From Corella eumyota (taxonomy: Eukaryota > Chordata > Ascidiacea > Phlebobranchia > Corellidae), in the NCBI GenBank assembly GCA_963082875.1, contig OY720101.1, positions 11,307,671 to 11,371,670 of the forward strand: DNA of 64,000 nucleotides, given 5' to 3'. Numbering within the stretch: the first letter of the stretch is position 1; each line of letters begins with the position of its first letter. A program made the translations under genes and the position numbers. The notes under the pieces were generated by a model. The model was given only the letters and a program-made list of their open reading frames with translations, did not search any database and was not told the origin of the DNA. This document shows, in pieces, positions 25,601 to 40,600 of this stretch.

Positions 25601-28600
25601 AAAAAAATCCAAAAATTAAAAAAAAATATTTAAAAATAAACTAAGTTATCAAATTTTGAAATTAATAAAATTAATATATCTTATATATAATAAAGCTTAG
25701 TGGGCAACATATATATATGTAAGTCCAATATATAGGCCAACAAAACAAATAAAACTGCCATTTGTGGTGTGCGAGTAAATTATCATCATTAAAATTTTGT
25801 TGCAATCAAATTACAACAATTAAAATCCTGATCGCAGGGCATCTACTAACTAGTTTTACAAAAAAAAAGTTAAATAAAAACTTACCAGTAATAGTGATAA
25901 CACTTGTGGTCCCAATATTGGTACTATTTGGGGCTCGAACTGTAACAACTGCCTGTTCCTGACCCCCTCTGCCCCCGACTGAGACCAAATTGGGTGAAAT
26001 TCGGCCAACCACAAAGTTCTGGGTGTCGGTGACTCCTAATTCAAACGTTTCGCGGTTACCACCGTTGTTTGTCACGGTGATAGGAACCTCAACTAAGCGG
26101 CTATCAGCTCTGTTTGTATAAAAACATTAAGTATTAAATAATGAAACTAGAAAAATATAAGGAAAATATAATTACATATCATTAGATATACTACTCAAAA
26201 TCCCGCCCTACAGTTGGCTATTTTTTGCCATAATATGGTCACAACTCTTAACTAAAAAACGCAATAATTTACCCGCACACCACAAATAGGAGTTTTATTT
26301 ATTTTGTGAGCCTATAAATTAAACTTTAACTAAGCCCTATTATAAATAGATAGCAATTAAAGAATGTGGGTTAAGTTAATATATTTCGGCAAAATATAGA
26401 GTTAAAATATATGCTTATATATATATATATATGTAAGTCCAACTTACAGACTTAAAAAATAAATAAAATTGCTCTTTGTAGTGTGCCGAAAATATAAGTT
26501 GAAAGTTATGACCCTTAAGCCCGGTGTTTATGAATAGCTCAAAAACACATCATAACAGCACACCCTTTCCCAATAAAAAATATAAAACCTATCACCTCAA
26601 TGTGATATGAAAAAAAAATATGTTTTTTGAGAACCGAAAAAGTAAAAAGTTAATTTGAGAATCATAGTCCATGTAATTTATCACAATTTATATTCAACAA
26701 TAAGTTAAAAAAAATAATCCAAAATATTTTTTTTTCAAACCTGAAAATTATTTCCTCGATTTGAGGACAATCAATATTTATCCTCACAAACTCTATTCCG
26801 TTACTCATGACCCTCGTAAATGCAAACCCGTTGGAGTCAACCCCATTTATTCTCACCACAAAAGGTGCTGTTGGCGGGTTAGTTATTGCCAATCGAAAAT
26901 GGTTTGCAGTTTCATCGTCAATACTAAAAAACATAAAAAAATTGAATAAATGAATTTTTGAATTAGAAACTTCTAAAAATAAACAATTTTTTAACTTAAC
27001 AGATTAATATCATTGACAAAAACAGATATGTTTATAAACTTTTAGGTTTAAATGAAATTAAGAAACAGAATTTGCTTTTTTTATATTTATTTATCCTCGA
27101 TGTAGAAAGGTTGAATTCATGGCCTAAACATGGAGTAACATCTGTTACTTCAACCCAGTCTTAAGTTGACTTTGACAATTGGGATATTATTTAATAAAAT
27201 TTTCTTTTAATCAACCTGCAGATAGGTTTTTGACTTGAGTTTGTACTGTTTATAGCACCTTACTATAGAATGCAACATCAAAAAATTAGTGAGAATTGAA
27301 CCCAGAACCTCATGTGGTGAAACCAAGTATTTTAACTACTACACCATGCAGCAGTACTTTTTTTGTATATATCTTTATCTTCGATGTGGGAAAGTCGAAT
27401 GCGTGACTTAAACATAGAGTAACATCAGTTACTCCGGCCCAGTCTCAATTCGCCTGTGGCAGTATGGGATATTATAGAATAAATGATTAAGTGCTGGCTC
27501 AGCAGAAGTTCATACCGTTTATAGCGCCTTACTCAAGAGCGCTACAGCATGAGATCAGTGGGAATTGAACCCACGACCTCATGTGTGGTGTAGCAAGTGT
27601 TCTTACCACTAGACCATGCTGCCGGTTTTAGGTTGGTATATCAAACTTACAATATGTTACCTTATAGTTTCAAGAACTACACCAGTCCTTTGATGAACAA
27701 ACTCAACAGTAGTTACTCTGTCAGCAGCATTTTGACCATAACTGTCAAGCAATAACACTATGTCATCTGATATCAAGGGTTGCCCTAGAAATTTACAATA
27801 TGTTTGTTAGTGTCTATTATTTTGCCTACAAAATTACAAGATTACAACTACCATAATTACTATAAGGCATTTTTAAATTAAAAAAATTAAAAATATTTTA
27901 ATTTCATATTTTTTTGTCCTTAAATTGGGTAGGCCGATTTTACAGCCTAAACATAGGGTAACAGTGAAACCCCCGGCCCAGTTTTGAGTTTATATATGTA
28001 GTTTAAGATAATATTAATTGTAATTGCCTAAATTTTAATCTGCTGATTTTTTTTGACTCAGCAGAAGTTTAATTTGTTGATAGCACAACACCTAATAATG
28101 CTACAGCATGGAAGCAGTAAGGATCGAACCACAGACACTATGTAGCAAATAAGAAAATTTCTTCTTCAAAATTTACATTTTTGTGTTTAGTTATTTTAGT
28201 AATGTTTTACAAAAAATTAAAGAAATAAAAATGTAAAACCTTCAAATCTTTCCAATATAAGCTCCCCTCCTTGATTTCTAACTTCTCTAGCAAGTGTTTG
28301 GATAAATCCAACTGTACTTCTTCCTATTATCTAGTAAACAAACAAAAAATCAATTTAAATAAGTCTATATATATAAATATTTTGTATATATCTTTATCCT
28401 CAATGTGGGAAGATCGAATGCGCAACCTTAACATAGAGTAACATCAGATACCCCAACCCAGTCTCGAGTTTGAGATATTATAGATTATAATTGCCCGATA
28501 ATTATGCTGCTGATTAAGTGCTGGCTCATCAAGAGTTCATACCGGTTATAATGCCTTACTCAAAGGCGGTAAAGCATAAGATAGATCACTGGAGCTAACC

Positions 28601-31600
28601 GTTAATAATAAAAAAGGGAATAAATATTCGTATTTTGTGTTTTTGTAAAATAATTATGTTTTTCTTTTTTTTTAAATTTCTTTTTCTTAGCACATTTTGA
28701 CATGATTATGTCCTTGAAAAAGTTGTATAAAAGAATTTATTGAACTAAATTGCCCAAGTTAAATTTTTTGTCATTTTTCTTGACTTTTTTGTTTAGTAAA
28801 CAAAAATTCTCTAAATAAGTGGGTTATCTGATTACCTAAACCCTTTTAAAATAGCAATCAACAGTTATTAAAAATTTGACAAAAAAAAAATTAATAATAA
28901 AATTGTAATTAAAAATAAATCGTAATTTAATTATTAAAATCTAACCTTAGCTGAACATCGTTGTGAGCCAGAATCCAATGAAACCTCCCAGCTTCCGAAA
29001 TTATCTCCAACCAACAACCTTCCTTCATATAAGTTTCCTATTTGGGTTTGGTTCTATAAATAAAAATGTTATAAGTTTAAAAAAAAGATTAGTAAGTATT
29101 TACTGGCAACATGGTGTAATGGTAAGAACACTTAGGTACACTACATGGGGTCGTGGGCTCGATCACAACTGCTCTCATGCTGTACCGCCTTTGAGTAAGG
29201 CGCTATAAACAGTATAAACTTCTACTTCGCCAACACTAAATTAGAAGCATAATAATCAGGCAAATATAAATCTATAATCTCCCAAACTGCCAAAGGCAAC
29301 TCAAGACTAGGATGAAGTAACTGATGTTACTTTATGTTTAGGTCGCGCATTCGACTTTCCTTTCACAGGCCAGATATTATTGATTATAACTACCCAATGA
29401 ATATTAAACAAATTGTTTTCGGGTTAGTAGGAGGGCATACTGTTTATAGTGTTTTATTAAAGGCAACTACAGCAAAAAAACAGAGGAGTTTAAACCCAGG
29501 GCCTCATGTAGTGAATCCAAGTGTTTTACCCATTACAACAATAAGTCATTAACATAACAATACCATTCAATAACTTTAATTCATAAGTTATATAAGTAGT
29601 CTTTTGTATTAAAATTACACTTCAATAGCAATTTAATATAGTTGTAAATAAACAAAAATATTTTTTTTAAAAAACGAGCATTTTTTAGTACTCGGACGCA
29701 AGTAATAATTTGTCATAACTGAAAAAAAAACACGAGGTTTGGCTTTTTCCAATAATTTATAATCTACTCTCAATTGTATCACTTTATTTAAGCAACGATG
29801 GCGCAACAAATACACTTTTTACATAGTAAAATTTTACGAAATAAATTTAAGACTTTTACATTTTTGTTTACACTTAAAATGATATTGCTACCAGCGGTAA
29901 ATAGTTTTGCCAACGTTAAACACTTTATAATCCATAAATAAGTGTTTTTTGGCAAATTTTGCAGTTTTAAAATTTTGTGGGAAAGATTCTCGTAAACAGT
30001 TATATACGTTTAAATGACGTCATAACCGAGTACTCGGACTCGGCCAAGTATCGCGACAAAATACTCGGGCTCGTCGAATCCAAGTAAATTGGATTTAAGC
30101 CCATCCCTAAATTCATAAATAACTATAAATGTGTTAACTTACCATAATATCAAGTTGGTTTCCATTAAAAGTAACGGAAACGTCTTGGCATGTTCCAGTT
30201 AGCTGAAGAAAGACTTCAAAAATTGAACTATCCACATTTACTTCAAAACTCCCTTCTCCCCCTATGAATAAAATAAAACAACTTACAACAGTCAATACAA
30301 AATAAAAACTTAAAAAGCTAAAGTTTTTTTTTTCGTAAATATTTAACCTTGATTTGAAATTGTCAATTTTACAGCCTGAACATAGAGTCACATTTACTAC
30401 CCCAGCTCAGTCTTCAGTTAACTTTGGCAGTTTTAGATATTACCAATTATATTTGCCTGATAATATCCCTGCTAATTATTTTTTTAGCAGAAGTTATTAC
30501 GTTAATGGCTCCTTACTCAAAGGCTATGGCTTGAAAGCAGTGGGGATAGAACCCAGAACCTCATGTATTAAAGCCAAGTGTTTTAACTGCCACACCATGC
30601 CATTAGGTATTATATATTATAAATTTTAAGTCTGATTGAGGTAAACTACAAAGTTATTTTAGAATTATATTGAAAGAAAATTTAGCAAACCTGATACAAA
30701 AGAAAGCCCAATATCAACAACTCCTTGTTTTACAGTAGAGTCGATAACTTGAGTGGCTCGGAAGATGTCGTCTTTGGAAACAACTAAAACATTTCCCCCT
30801 AAAAATGATTAACGTAAATTAAAAGAAGTCCCAAACAAAAGTTATGAATAATATAATGCTATATTATATAAAATAATGTTTTTTTGTTTTGTTATTTTGT
30901 ATATATCTTTAACCTTGATGTGGATAGGTCGAATACGCGACCTAAACATAGATGAACATCAGTTACTCCGACCCAGTCTCGAGTTGCCTCCAGCAGTTTG
31001 GGATATTATACAGATTATAATTGCCCGGTAATTATGCTGCTGATTAAGTGCTGGCTCAGCAGGAGTTTATACCGTTTTAGCGCCTTACTCAAGAGCGCTA
31101 CAGCTTAAGAGCAATGGGGATTGAACCCATGACCTCATAGTTGTGTAGCAAGTGTTCTTACCACTACACCATGCTGCCGGTATTTTTATTTATTCTAGAA
31201 TTTATTCGGCCCTCAGTTTTTTTAAAATTATGCAATTAGCTTGTTGAAATTAAGTTTTTAATTCAGATTTTAACACATTTCAGTCACAACTCTTGGTAAA
31301 GTAGAAAAGTTCGTAACTTTAAATTCAAAAAAATTTACATTATTTAACATTGTCACTAAATTTTTATAAAAAATTAAAAATTAAAATAAATGATGTTAAC
31401 CTGTGCTATCTGCTAAATAGCGATATAATTCTAACCCAAGCTTGTACGAATCAGTTGTGCATCTTTGTACTGTTAATGGGTCTGCGTTAGGAAACCTTAG
31501 AAGTAATTTTTACAAATTAAGAATGTTAGTTAACAACCTATCATACAATTAAAACAAAAAAAATCAGGTTTGGATTTATTTGGACCGGCAGCGTGGTGTA

Positions 31601-34600
31601 GTGATAAGAACACAAGCTACATCACTATGAGGTCGCGGGTTCAATTCCCACTGCTCCCATGCTGCAGCGTCCCTGAGTAAGGTGCTATAAACGGTATAAA
31701 CTCCTGCTAAGCCAGCACTTAATCAGCATTATAACTATCAGGCAATTATAATCTATAATATCCCAAACTGCCACAGGCAACTTAAGACTGGGTCGGAGTA
31801 ATAGTTGTTACTTTATGTTTAGATTGCGCATTTGACCTTCCCACATTGAGAATAAATTGATATATACAAAAAAAAATTGTTTTCAATGTAAAAGGGTCAA
31901 AATCACAGCCCAAATGTAAAGTACCCTTGGTTACCCAGTCTTAAGTTAACTTTTGCAGTTTGGACATTTTTGTATATAAATACTTGATAATTAACATGTT
32001 AATTTGTTTTTAGTTAGACAAAAGTTTATATTGTTTTTATAGCGCCTTTCTTAAAAACATGAAAGCAGCGAATATTACACTTAGGATCTCATGCAGAAAA
32101 CCATATATTTTTTTTTGTATATATCTTTATCCTCAATGTGGAAAGGTCAAATGCATGACCTAAACATAGAGTAACATTTGTTACCCCGACCCTGCCTCGA
32201 TGTGCCTTTGGCAGTTTAGAATATTATATATTATAATTGCCCGGTAATTATGTTGCTGATTAAGTGCTGGCTTAGCAGAAGTTCGTATCGTTCATAGCGC
32301 CTTACACAAGGGCGCTACAGCATGAGATCAGTAAGGATTGAACCCACGACTTCATGTGTGGTTTAAATCACCAAACCAAATCAAATTATATTAAAAAGTA
32401 TTCATAAATACATAAATATCTATACAGTATATTTTAATAAAATTTACTCTATGTTAAAAAATTAAAATTATGTTACAGCAACAGAATTACTAAAATTAAA
32501 AAAATACATTTTAAAAATTATTTAATAATCGCACTGCAAAAATTTGTTTTTCAAATAATTCACCTGCTAAAGAAATTACACATCGTTGTTGGGATACGAT
32601 TTGTAAGAAGAAAAGTGATCGTAATTTCTTTCTGAAGTGCTTGGGCAAGTAGGCCATCCTAAATAATGTTTTGATTTTATCACTTTAAATAAACATAAAA
32701 CAAAATTTAATTTTGTTACAACATTTCTTTTTTTTATAAATATTTTTATTCTTGATATGGAGAGATCGACCTCACAACCTCAACATAGGTTAACATTTCT
32801 ACCCTGACTTAGTCTTAAGTTGTCTTTTGCAGAATATTAAATATAATTGCCCGATAATTACACTGTCCATTAAGTGTTAGATAACAGAAGTTCATACTTG
32901 GTATAGCGCCTTACTTAAGAGCGCTACAGCATGAGAGCAGTGAATATCAAACCTAGGACCTCATTTAGTAAAGCTAATTTCAGTAAAAAAAAACAAGATA
33001 TGTCCCCAAAATGTTTTCCCTATGCAAAATTTGATTTAATTTATTTTGTATAATTTGTCAACTTACAAAATAAGATTGTGGCTTATATTAAAACCCCCTA
33101 AAAAGTAATAACGGCCCCCAAAAAAAGTAATTTAAATTTTATTAATTAATTCAAGTTTTAAAAAACAACGTTTTTGGACGGGTGTAAAATAATTTCTAGG
33201 GGGAGTATAATTATCAGGATATTTTTAATTTCTATAAACTAATTTACCTGCAACTCGACGTCTTTAGCATCGATATCTGTTATTACAAAAATCGTGGATC
33301 CCGCTTTGCTGTTCTCTATTGCTTGTAAAATACCTCGCAGTGCTAGTTCAGGGGCATCCCCGCCGCCGTGCGCAAACAACCTTGAAAATACAATTTATGT
33401 TAAAATGTAAATATTTCAATAACGGTATTTTAACACGAATTAGATTTTAATTTTTGTTTAATTAAAAATAAGTTTTTTTTATAAAAAATTACGGGACAAG
33501 GCAGAAAATGGTCGATTGTCTGTAAAATGGCGTATTTCGGCAAAATGTTTAGCGATAATTAAGCTGCGAGCGCAAAATATTTTAAACAAATAAATTCAAA
33601 TTTATTTGATAACGTTGCCGAAGAATAAATTAACATTTCGTGATAAGCTTTCCATCACTAAAATTTTATATTTAATCCACACTTGAAAGAATGAAATGCC
33701 CAAGGCACTTTCACTACAAATTTATAATTGACTTTCTAAGAACAATTTCTTGAAGAATAAGTATAGTAAGGTTTAAATATTAATACAATAAAAAAAGTAA
33801 TTAAGGGCTCGTCCGGGAGTTGAACCCGGGACCTCTCGCACCCTAAGCGAGAATCATACCACTAGACCAACGAGCCACATGTTTGAAACCATTGTAAAAT
33901 TGTGGGTTATTGGAACAGGCTTCGTATTTTGTGTTCGTTGAGTAGTTTTATTTTTTAAAATAGTTGTAAGTACTTTAGTCAGAACACTTTTACTTTATGT
34001 AAATACTTGTCGTAGTTTTGAATAAACGCATAGGATCAATACTACCGCGATATATTATTATGTGGCTCGTTGGTCTAGGGGTATGATTCTCGCTTTGGGT
34101 GCGAGAGGTCCCGGGTTCAAATCCCGGACGAGCCCGTTTTTTATCAATTTTTTTTAAATTTAACACGCTTACAATGAATTGTCGCTTAAAGAAAAAAAAC
34201 GTTTTTTAATAATCGGAGAACATGATTTTCGCTTTTGGCACAAACGACTTAACTTGGAGTAAATATCAAGCAGTTTTGTTTTTTAACAATAGAATTAGGT
34301 CGCTAGCGCTAAGCCAGACGATTGCGCGTATTCAGTATAAAAATCCTGTCCATTGATTTAATTAAAATGGTAAGCCAAAACATGCTAAACAAAAATTTTG
34401 AAAATTTACCTAGAATTTTATCTTTACCCTTTAATTAGTATATAAGTCTAATTTCTAAAAAATGTTTCTCTGCAATATTTTAAACTATCTATTAACGTTT
34501 ATTATTGTGAAAAACTAATACCATCTATTTTTGCATGTTTAAAATTATAGTTAACAAAAGTAAGGGCTCGTCCGGGAGTTGAACCCGGGACCTCTCGCAC

Positions 34601-37600
34601 CCTAAGCGAGAATCATACCACTAGACCAACGAGCCAAATGTTCTAAATCCTTGCAGAATTGTAGGTTATTGGTACTTCAGTTTAAAAAAGTACTTCAGTT
34701 AAAACACTTTTACTTTATGTAAATACTTGTCATAGTATTAATTCGAGCGCTTAGAGTTGATACTGTGACCAACATGACCAACTGTAACATGTGGCTCGTT
34801 GGATAGGGTATGATTTTCCTAAACATGAAGTTACATTTGTTACCTTGACCTAGTACAAAATAATCGGGGACGCGGAATTTGAGGGAATGGAAAATAAAGG
34901 AACGGAAAATAAAGGAACCGGAAATTGAAGGAACGGAAAATAAAGGAACCGGAAAATGAAGAAACGGAAAGTAAAGGAATCTGAAAATGAAGGAACGGAA
35001 ATTGAAGGAAAGTAAAAAAAAAAGACGGAATCTTAAAAATAAAACGCGGTGTCATACTAATTTATTTTTAATCTTATGGCTTAATTACAACTCTATTTGT
35101 ACTTGTTAATTTGTATACCAAATTACCGATGCACCTATACTGGAACCGTAAATTTTGTAGACTCATTCGTATTAGAAAATAGCGAAACTTTATAATTGAC
35201 TAATTTATTGTTGTTTAAATTGCCAGGAGCGATTTATAATTTTGAAATCGAGCGAAACAGTCAGTTTTAAAACGCTGTTTTGTCATCTGGCTCGTTGGTC
35301 TAGGGGTATGATTCTCGCTTTGGGTGCGAGAGGTCCCGGGTTCAAATCCCGGACGAGCCCGATTTATTGTTTAATTTTGCATTTTTTGTTATAAAACTTG
35401 ACTGTTCAGTCGTTGTCTTATTAATATTATAGAGTTTTTGTTTCTTTAAAATAAATAATTGTAAACACGCTTTAGTATCGATAAATTTAATTTGAAAATT
35501 TATTTCTGGTTTTTAATTTGTAAGTCGAATCGCCGATAGCGATTCAAACAGAATCCAAAACTTTAACCGCAACAAAATAGGAGTCGCTACTTCCAGAATA
35601 AAAATACTTTTTCAGTTACAAAGCACGAAAATTTTATTAAAAAGGTATTATTAAATCAACATAGATTAAAACAAAAGATGGGCTCGTCCGGGAGTTGAAC
35701 CCGGGACCTCTCGCACCCTAAGCGAGAATCATACCACTAGACCAACGAGCCAGATGACAGATAAACGCGTGGTCTAAGTTTCCTTTCAAACTCCTTCGAC
35801 TGAATTCCAAAATCAAACGGGAGCGGTTAGTTTTACGGCGTAGTTGTTATTTGTGGCGCGTTGGTTAGGGGTATGATTCTCGCTTTGGGTGCGAGAGGTC
35901 CCGGATTCAAATCCCGGACGAGCACTAATGTTTTTTTTAATTTTTTTGAACTCTTAATATACTCAAAAAGACACATCAAATATTTAGCGCATAAAAAGTA
36001 TAATAATCAATACCCAATATTTTACAAAGTATGCTGCAAGCCAATATAGCTCTACTCTCCCAAACTTAAATATTTAATTAAATTTTGTAAGTCGAATTGC
36101 CGGAGGATATTTCGAAAAACATTTAATTTTCAACCACAACATAATTACGACGCCCTATACCTTTTCAAACAAATAATTTCCCAGATTTTAAGATGACCCA
36201 AACTTAAAATAATTTTGCAAGTTAAAATATTAAAGCAAATTATATTATAATAATTGAATTAACATATTTTTATTATTTCGGATATACATAACATAAAGCT
36301 TGCAAATTTACAGGTTCTTAAAAAAAATTTTAAACCAAATTACTTTGACTAAGTTATTTTTTTAAATTCTCTATAACATTTTTTCAAAAATAAGGGCTCG
36401 TCCGGGAATTGAACCCGGGACCTCTCGCACCCGAAGCGAGAATCTTACCCCTAGACCAACGAGCCAGATGATCACAAGTATATGCAATTTTAGTTTTTTC
36501 CAGATGTATTAACAAAAGACTTCGAACAAACAGAATTCGCATTATTTAGAATTTATACACATACGACATGGCTCAATGGTCTAAAAGTATTATTGTAACC
36601 TTAAATAAACTAATTTTAAAGTTGTTTGGGCACAAATTTTTTCTCAAAAGTGAACAAACTAATGCTTACTTAAAATTCTATTTATGTTTGCCAATTTGTA
36701 AATGGAATTACCGATAGCTATCCGAGTGATAAGCTTAAATTTTAACCGCTGGTAAATTATATCATTTCACCTAAACTAGAATCGTAAGTCTAAAGAGTTG
36801 CTCGTATTAGAAAATAACAAAACTTCATAATTGACTAATTTGTCGTTCAAATTGCCATGAGCGATTTAATTTGTTTAAAATCGAGCGAAACGGTCGATTT
36901 TATGGCACGATTGTAATATGTGGCTCGTTGGTCTAGGGGTATGATTCTCGCTTTGGGTGCGAGAAGTCCCGGGTTCAAATCCCGGACGAGCCCGATTTTT
37001 TTTTAAATTTGCACTTTTTGTTATACAACTCAACTGTTAAGCCGTTGACTTATCAATATTATAGAGTTTTTGTTTCTTTAAAATAAATAATTGTAAACAC
37101 ACTTTAGTATCGATAAATTTAATTTGAAAATTTATTTCTGGTTTTAATTTGTAAGTCGAATTGCCGATAGCGATTCAAACGGAATCCAAAATGTTAACCG
37201 CAACAAAATAGGAGTCGCTACTTCCAGAATAAAAATACTTTTTTAAATACAAAACACGAAGATTTTATTAAAAATGTATTATTGAATCAACATAGATTAA
37301 AACAAAAGATGGGCTCGTCCGGGAGTTGAACCCGGGACCTCTCGCACCCTAAGCGAGAATCATACCACTAGACCAACGAGCCAGATGACAGAAAACCACG
37401 TGGTCTAAGTTTCTTTTCAGACTCCTTCGACTGAATTAATTCCAAAATCGAACGGGAACGGTTAGTTTTACGGCGCAATTATTGCCAGAGGTCCTTGGTT
37501 CAAATCCCGGACAAGCCCGTTTTTTTAAAATTTTTTTAAACTCTTAATTTACTCAAAAAGAAACACCAAATATTCAGCGCATAAAAAGTATAATAACCAA

Positions 37601-40600
37601 TAACCAATATTTTACAAAGTGTGCTGCAAGTTTATATAGTTCTACTCTCCCAAACTTAAATATTTAATTAATTTTGTAAGTCGAATTGCCGGAGAATATT
37701 TCGAAAAACATTTAATTTTAAACCACAACATAATTACGACGCCCTATACTTTTCAATAAAATAATTTTCCAGATTTTAAGATGACCCAATTTAAAAAAAA
37801 CTTTGCCAGTTTGAAATATTTAAGCAAATTGTATTGACATCTTTTTTATTTTGTATATACATAACATAACGCTAGCAAATTTATAGGTACTAAAAAAGAT
37901 TTTAAACCAAATTACTTTGACTAAGTTATTTTATTAAATTCTTTATAACATTTTTTAAAATAAGGGCTCAATTTTAACAAATATAAGGAAGTACACGTCA
38001 CGTTTTATTTGTATATTAAAAAATGTTATAAATAAATATTGTAAAATATATTTTTGTTAATTTGTAAGTCGAGTTGCCGATAGCGATTCAAACGAAATCC
38101 AAAATTTGAAATAGGAGTCGCTACCTCCAAAATAGAAATACTTTTTTAGTTACAAAACAAGTGGCTATTAAATTTTAATAAAAAGGTATTATTGAATCAA
38201 CATATATTAAAACAAAAGATGGGCTCGTCCGGGAGTTGAACCCGGGACCTCTCGCACCCTAAGCGAGAATCATACCACTAGACCAACGAGCCAGATGAGC
38301 GATAACCGCGTGGTCTAAGTTTTATTTCAGACTCCTTCGACTGAATTCCAAAATCGAATGGGAACGGTTAGTTTTACGGCGCAGTTGTTATATGTGGCTC
38401 GTTGGTCTAGGGGTATGATTCTCGCTTTGGGTGCGAGAGGTCCCAGGTTCAAATCCCGGACCAACGAGCCAGATATTCGAAAGCACACGCAGTTTTAATT
38501 TTTTCCAGATGTATTAACAAAAGACTTAAAAAACAGAGTTCGTATTATTTAGAATTTATACACATACGATATGGCTCAATGGTCTAAAAGCATAAAAGCA
38601 ATAAATTTAAAGTTGTTTGGGCACACATTTTTTCTTAAAAGTAAACAAACTAATGCTTACTTAAAACTCTATTTAAGTTTGCTAATTTGTAAATCGAATT
38701 GCCGATAGCTATTCGAGTGATAAGCCTAAACTTTAACCGCTGGTAAATTATATTATTCCACCTAAACTAGAGTCGTAGGTTTCTAACGACATATTAAGAA
38801 AATATATACTTTATAATTGACTAATAGGTGTTTAAAGTGCCCTGAGCGGTTTAATTTGTTTAAAATCGAGCGAAACAGTCGATTTTACGGCGAAAATTTA
38901 AATATGGCTCGTTGGTCTAGGGGTATGATTCTCGCTTTGGGTGCGAGAGGTCCCGGGTTCAAATCCCGGAAGAGCCCGTTTTATTTTACATTTTAAATTT
39001 TTTGTTATAAAACTTGACTGTCAAGCCGTTGTTTTATTAATATATTTTAGTTTTTGTTTTTTTTAATAAATAATTGTAAACACACTTTAGTATCGATAAA
39101 TTTAATTTGAAAATTTATTTCTGGTTTTAATTTGTAAGTCGAATTGCCGATAGCGATTCAAACAGAATCCAAAACTTTAACAGCAACAAAATAGGAGTCG
39201 CTACCTCCAGAATAAAAGTACTTTTTTAGTTACAAAACACGTAGCTATATTTAATTTTAATAAAAATGTATCATTGAATCAACATAGATTAAAACAAAGA
39301 TGGGCTCGTCCGGGAGTTGAACCCGGCACCTCTCGCACCCTAAGCGAGAATCATACCACTAGACCAACGAGCCAGATGATAGAAAACCACGTGGTATAAG
39401 TTTTTTTTCAGACTCATTTGACTGAATTCCAAAATCGAACGGGAATGGTCAGTTTTACGGCGCAATTATTGCAAGATGTCCCAGGTTCAAATCCCGAACA
39501 AGCCCGTTTTTTTTAAATTTTTTTAAACTCTCAATAAACTCAAAAGAAACACCAAATATTTAGCGCATAAAAAGTAAAACAACAAATACCCAATATTTTA
39601 CAAAGTATGCTTCAAGCTTATATAGTTCTACTCCCTCAAACTTAAATATTTAATTAATTTTGTAAGTCGAATTGGTGGAGGATATTTCGAAAAACATTTA
39701 ATTTTAAACCACAACATAATTACGACGCCCTATACTTTTCAAACAAATAATTTCTCAGACTTTAGCAAACAATTATATTATAATAATTGTATTAACATCA
39801 ATCTATTATTTCGGATATCGATAACATAAAGTTAGCAAATTTATAGGTACTAAAAAAAGATTTTAAACCAAATTACTTTGACCAAGTTATTTTATTAAAT
39901 TCTTTATAACATTTTTTAAAATGAGGGCTCAATTTTAACAAATATAAGGAAGTACACGTCACGTTTTATTTGTATATTAAAAAATGTTATAAATAAATAT
40001 TGTAAAATATATTTTTGTTAATTTGTAAGTCGAATTGTCGATAGCGATTCAAACGAAATCCAAAATTTAAAATAGGAGTCACTACCTCCAGAATAGAATT
40101 ACTTTTTTAGTTACAAAAGTCGTGGCTATTAAATTTTAATAAAAAGGTATTATTGAATCAACATAGATTAAAACAAAATATGGGCTCGTCCGGGAGTTGA
40201 ACCCGGGACCTCTCGCACCCTAAGCGAGAATCATACCACTAGACCAACGAGCCAGATGACAGATAACCGCGTGGTCTAAGTTTCCTTTTAAACTCCTTCG
40301 ACTGAATTCCAAAATCAAACGGGAGCGGTTAGTTTTACGGCGCAGTTGTTATTTGTGGCGCGTTGGTTAGGGGTATGATTCTCGCTTTGGGTGCGAGAGG
40401 TCCCGGATTCAAATCCCGGACGAGCCCTTATGTTTTTTTTAATTTTTTTGAACTCTTAATATACTCAAAAAGACACATCAAATATTTAGCGCATAAAAAG
40501 TATAATAATCAATACCCAATATTTTACAAAGTATGCTGCAAGCCAATATAGCTCTACTCTCCCAAACTTAAATATTTAATTAAATTTTGTAAGTCAAATT

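Noticed and set aside
34840-35055. Minus-strand 71-codon frame rich in Phe/Pro
   Set aside because: Reads through the purine minisatellite; periodic and without domain features.
35861-36049. Plus-strand open frame (and its twin at 40363-40551)
   Set aside because: It is a translation through a shortened tRNA-Pro copy and its repeated flank, not a protein.
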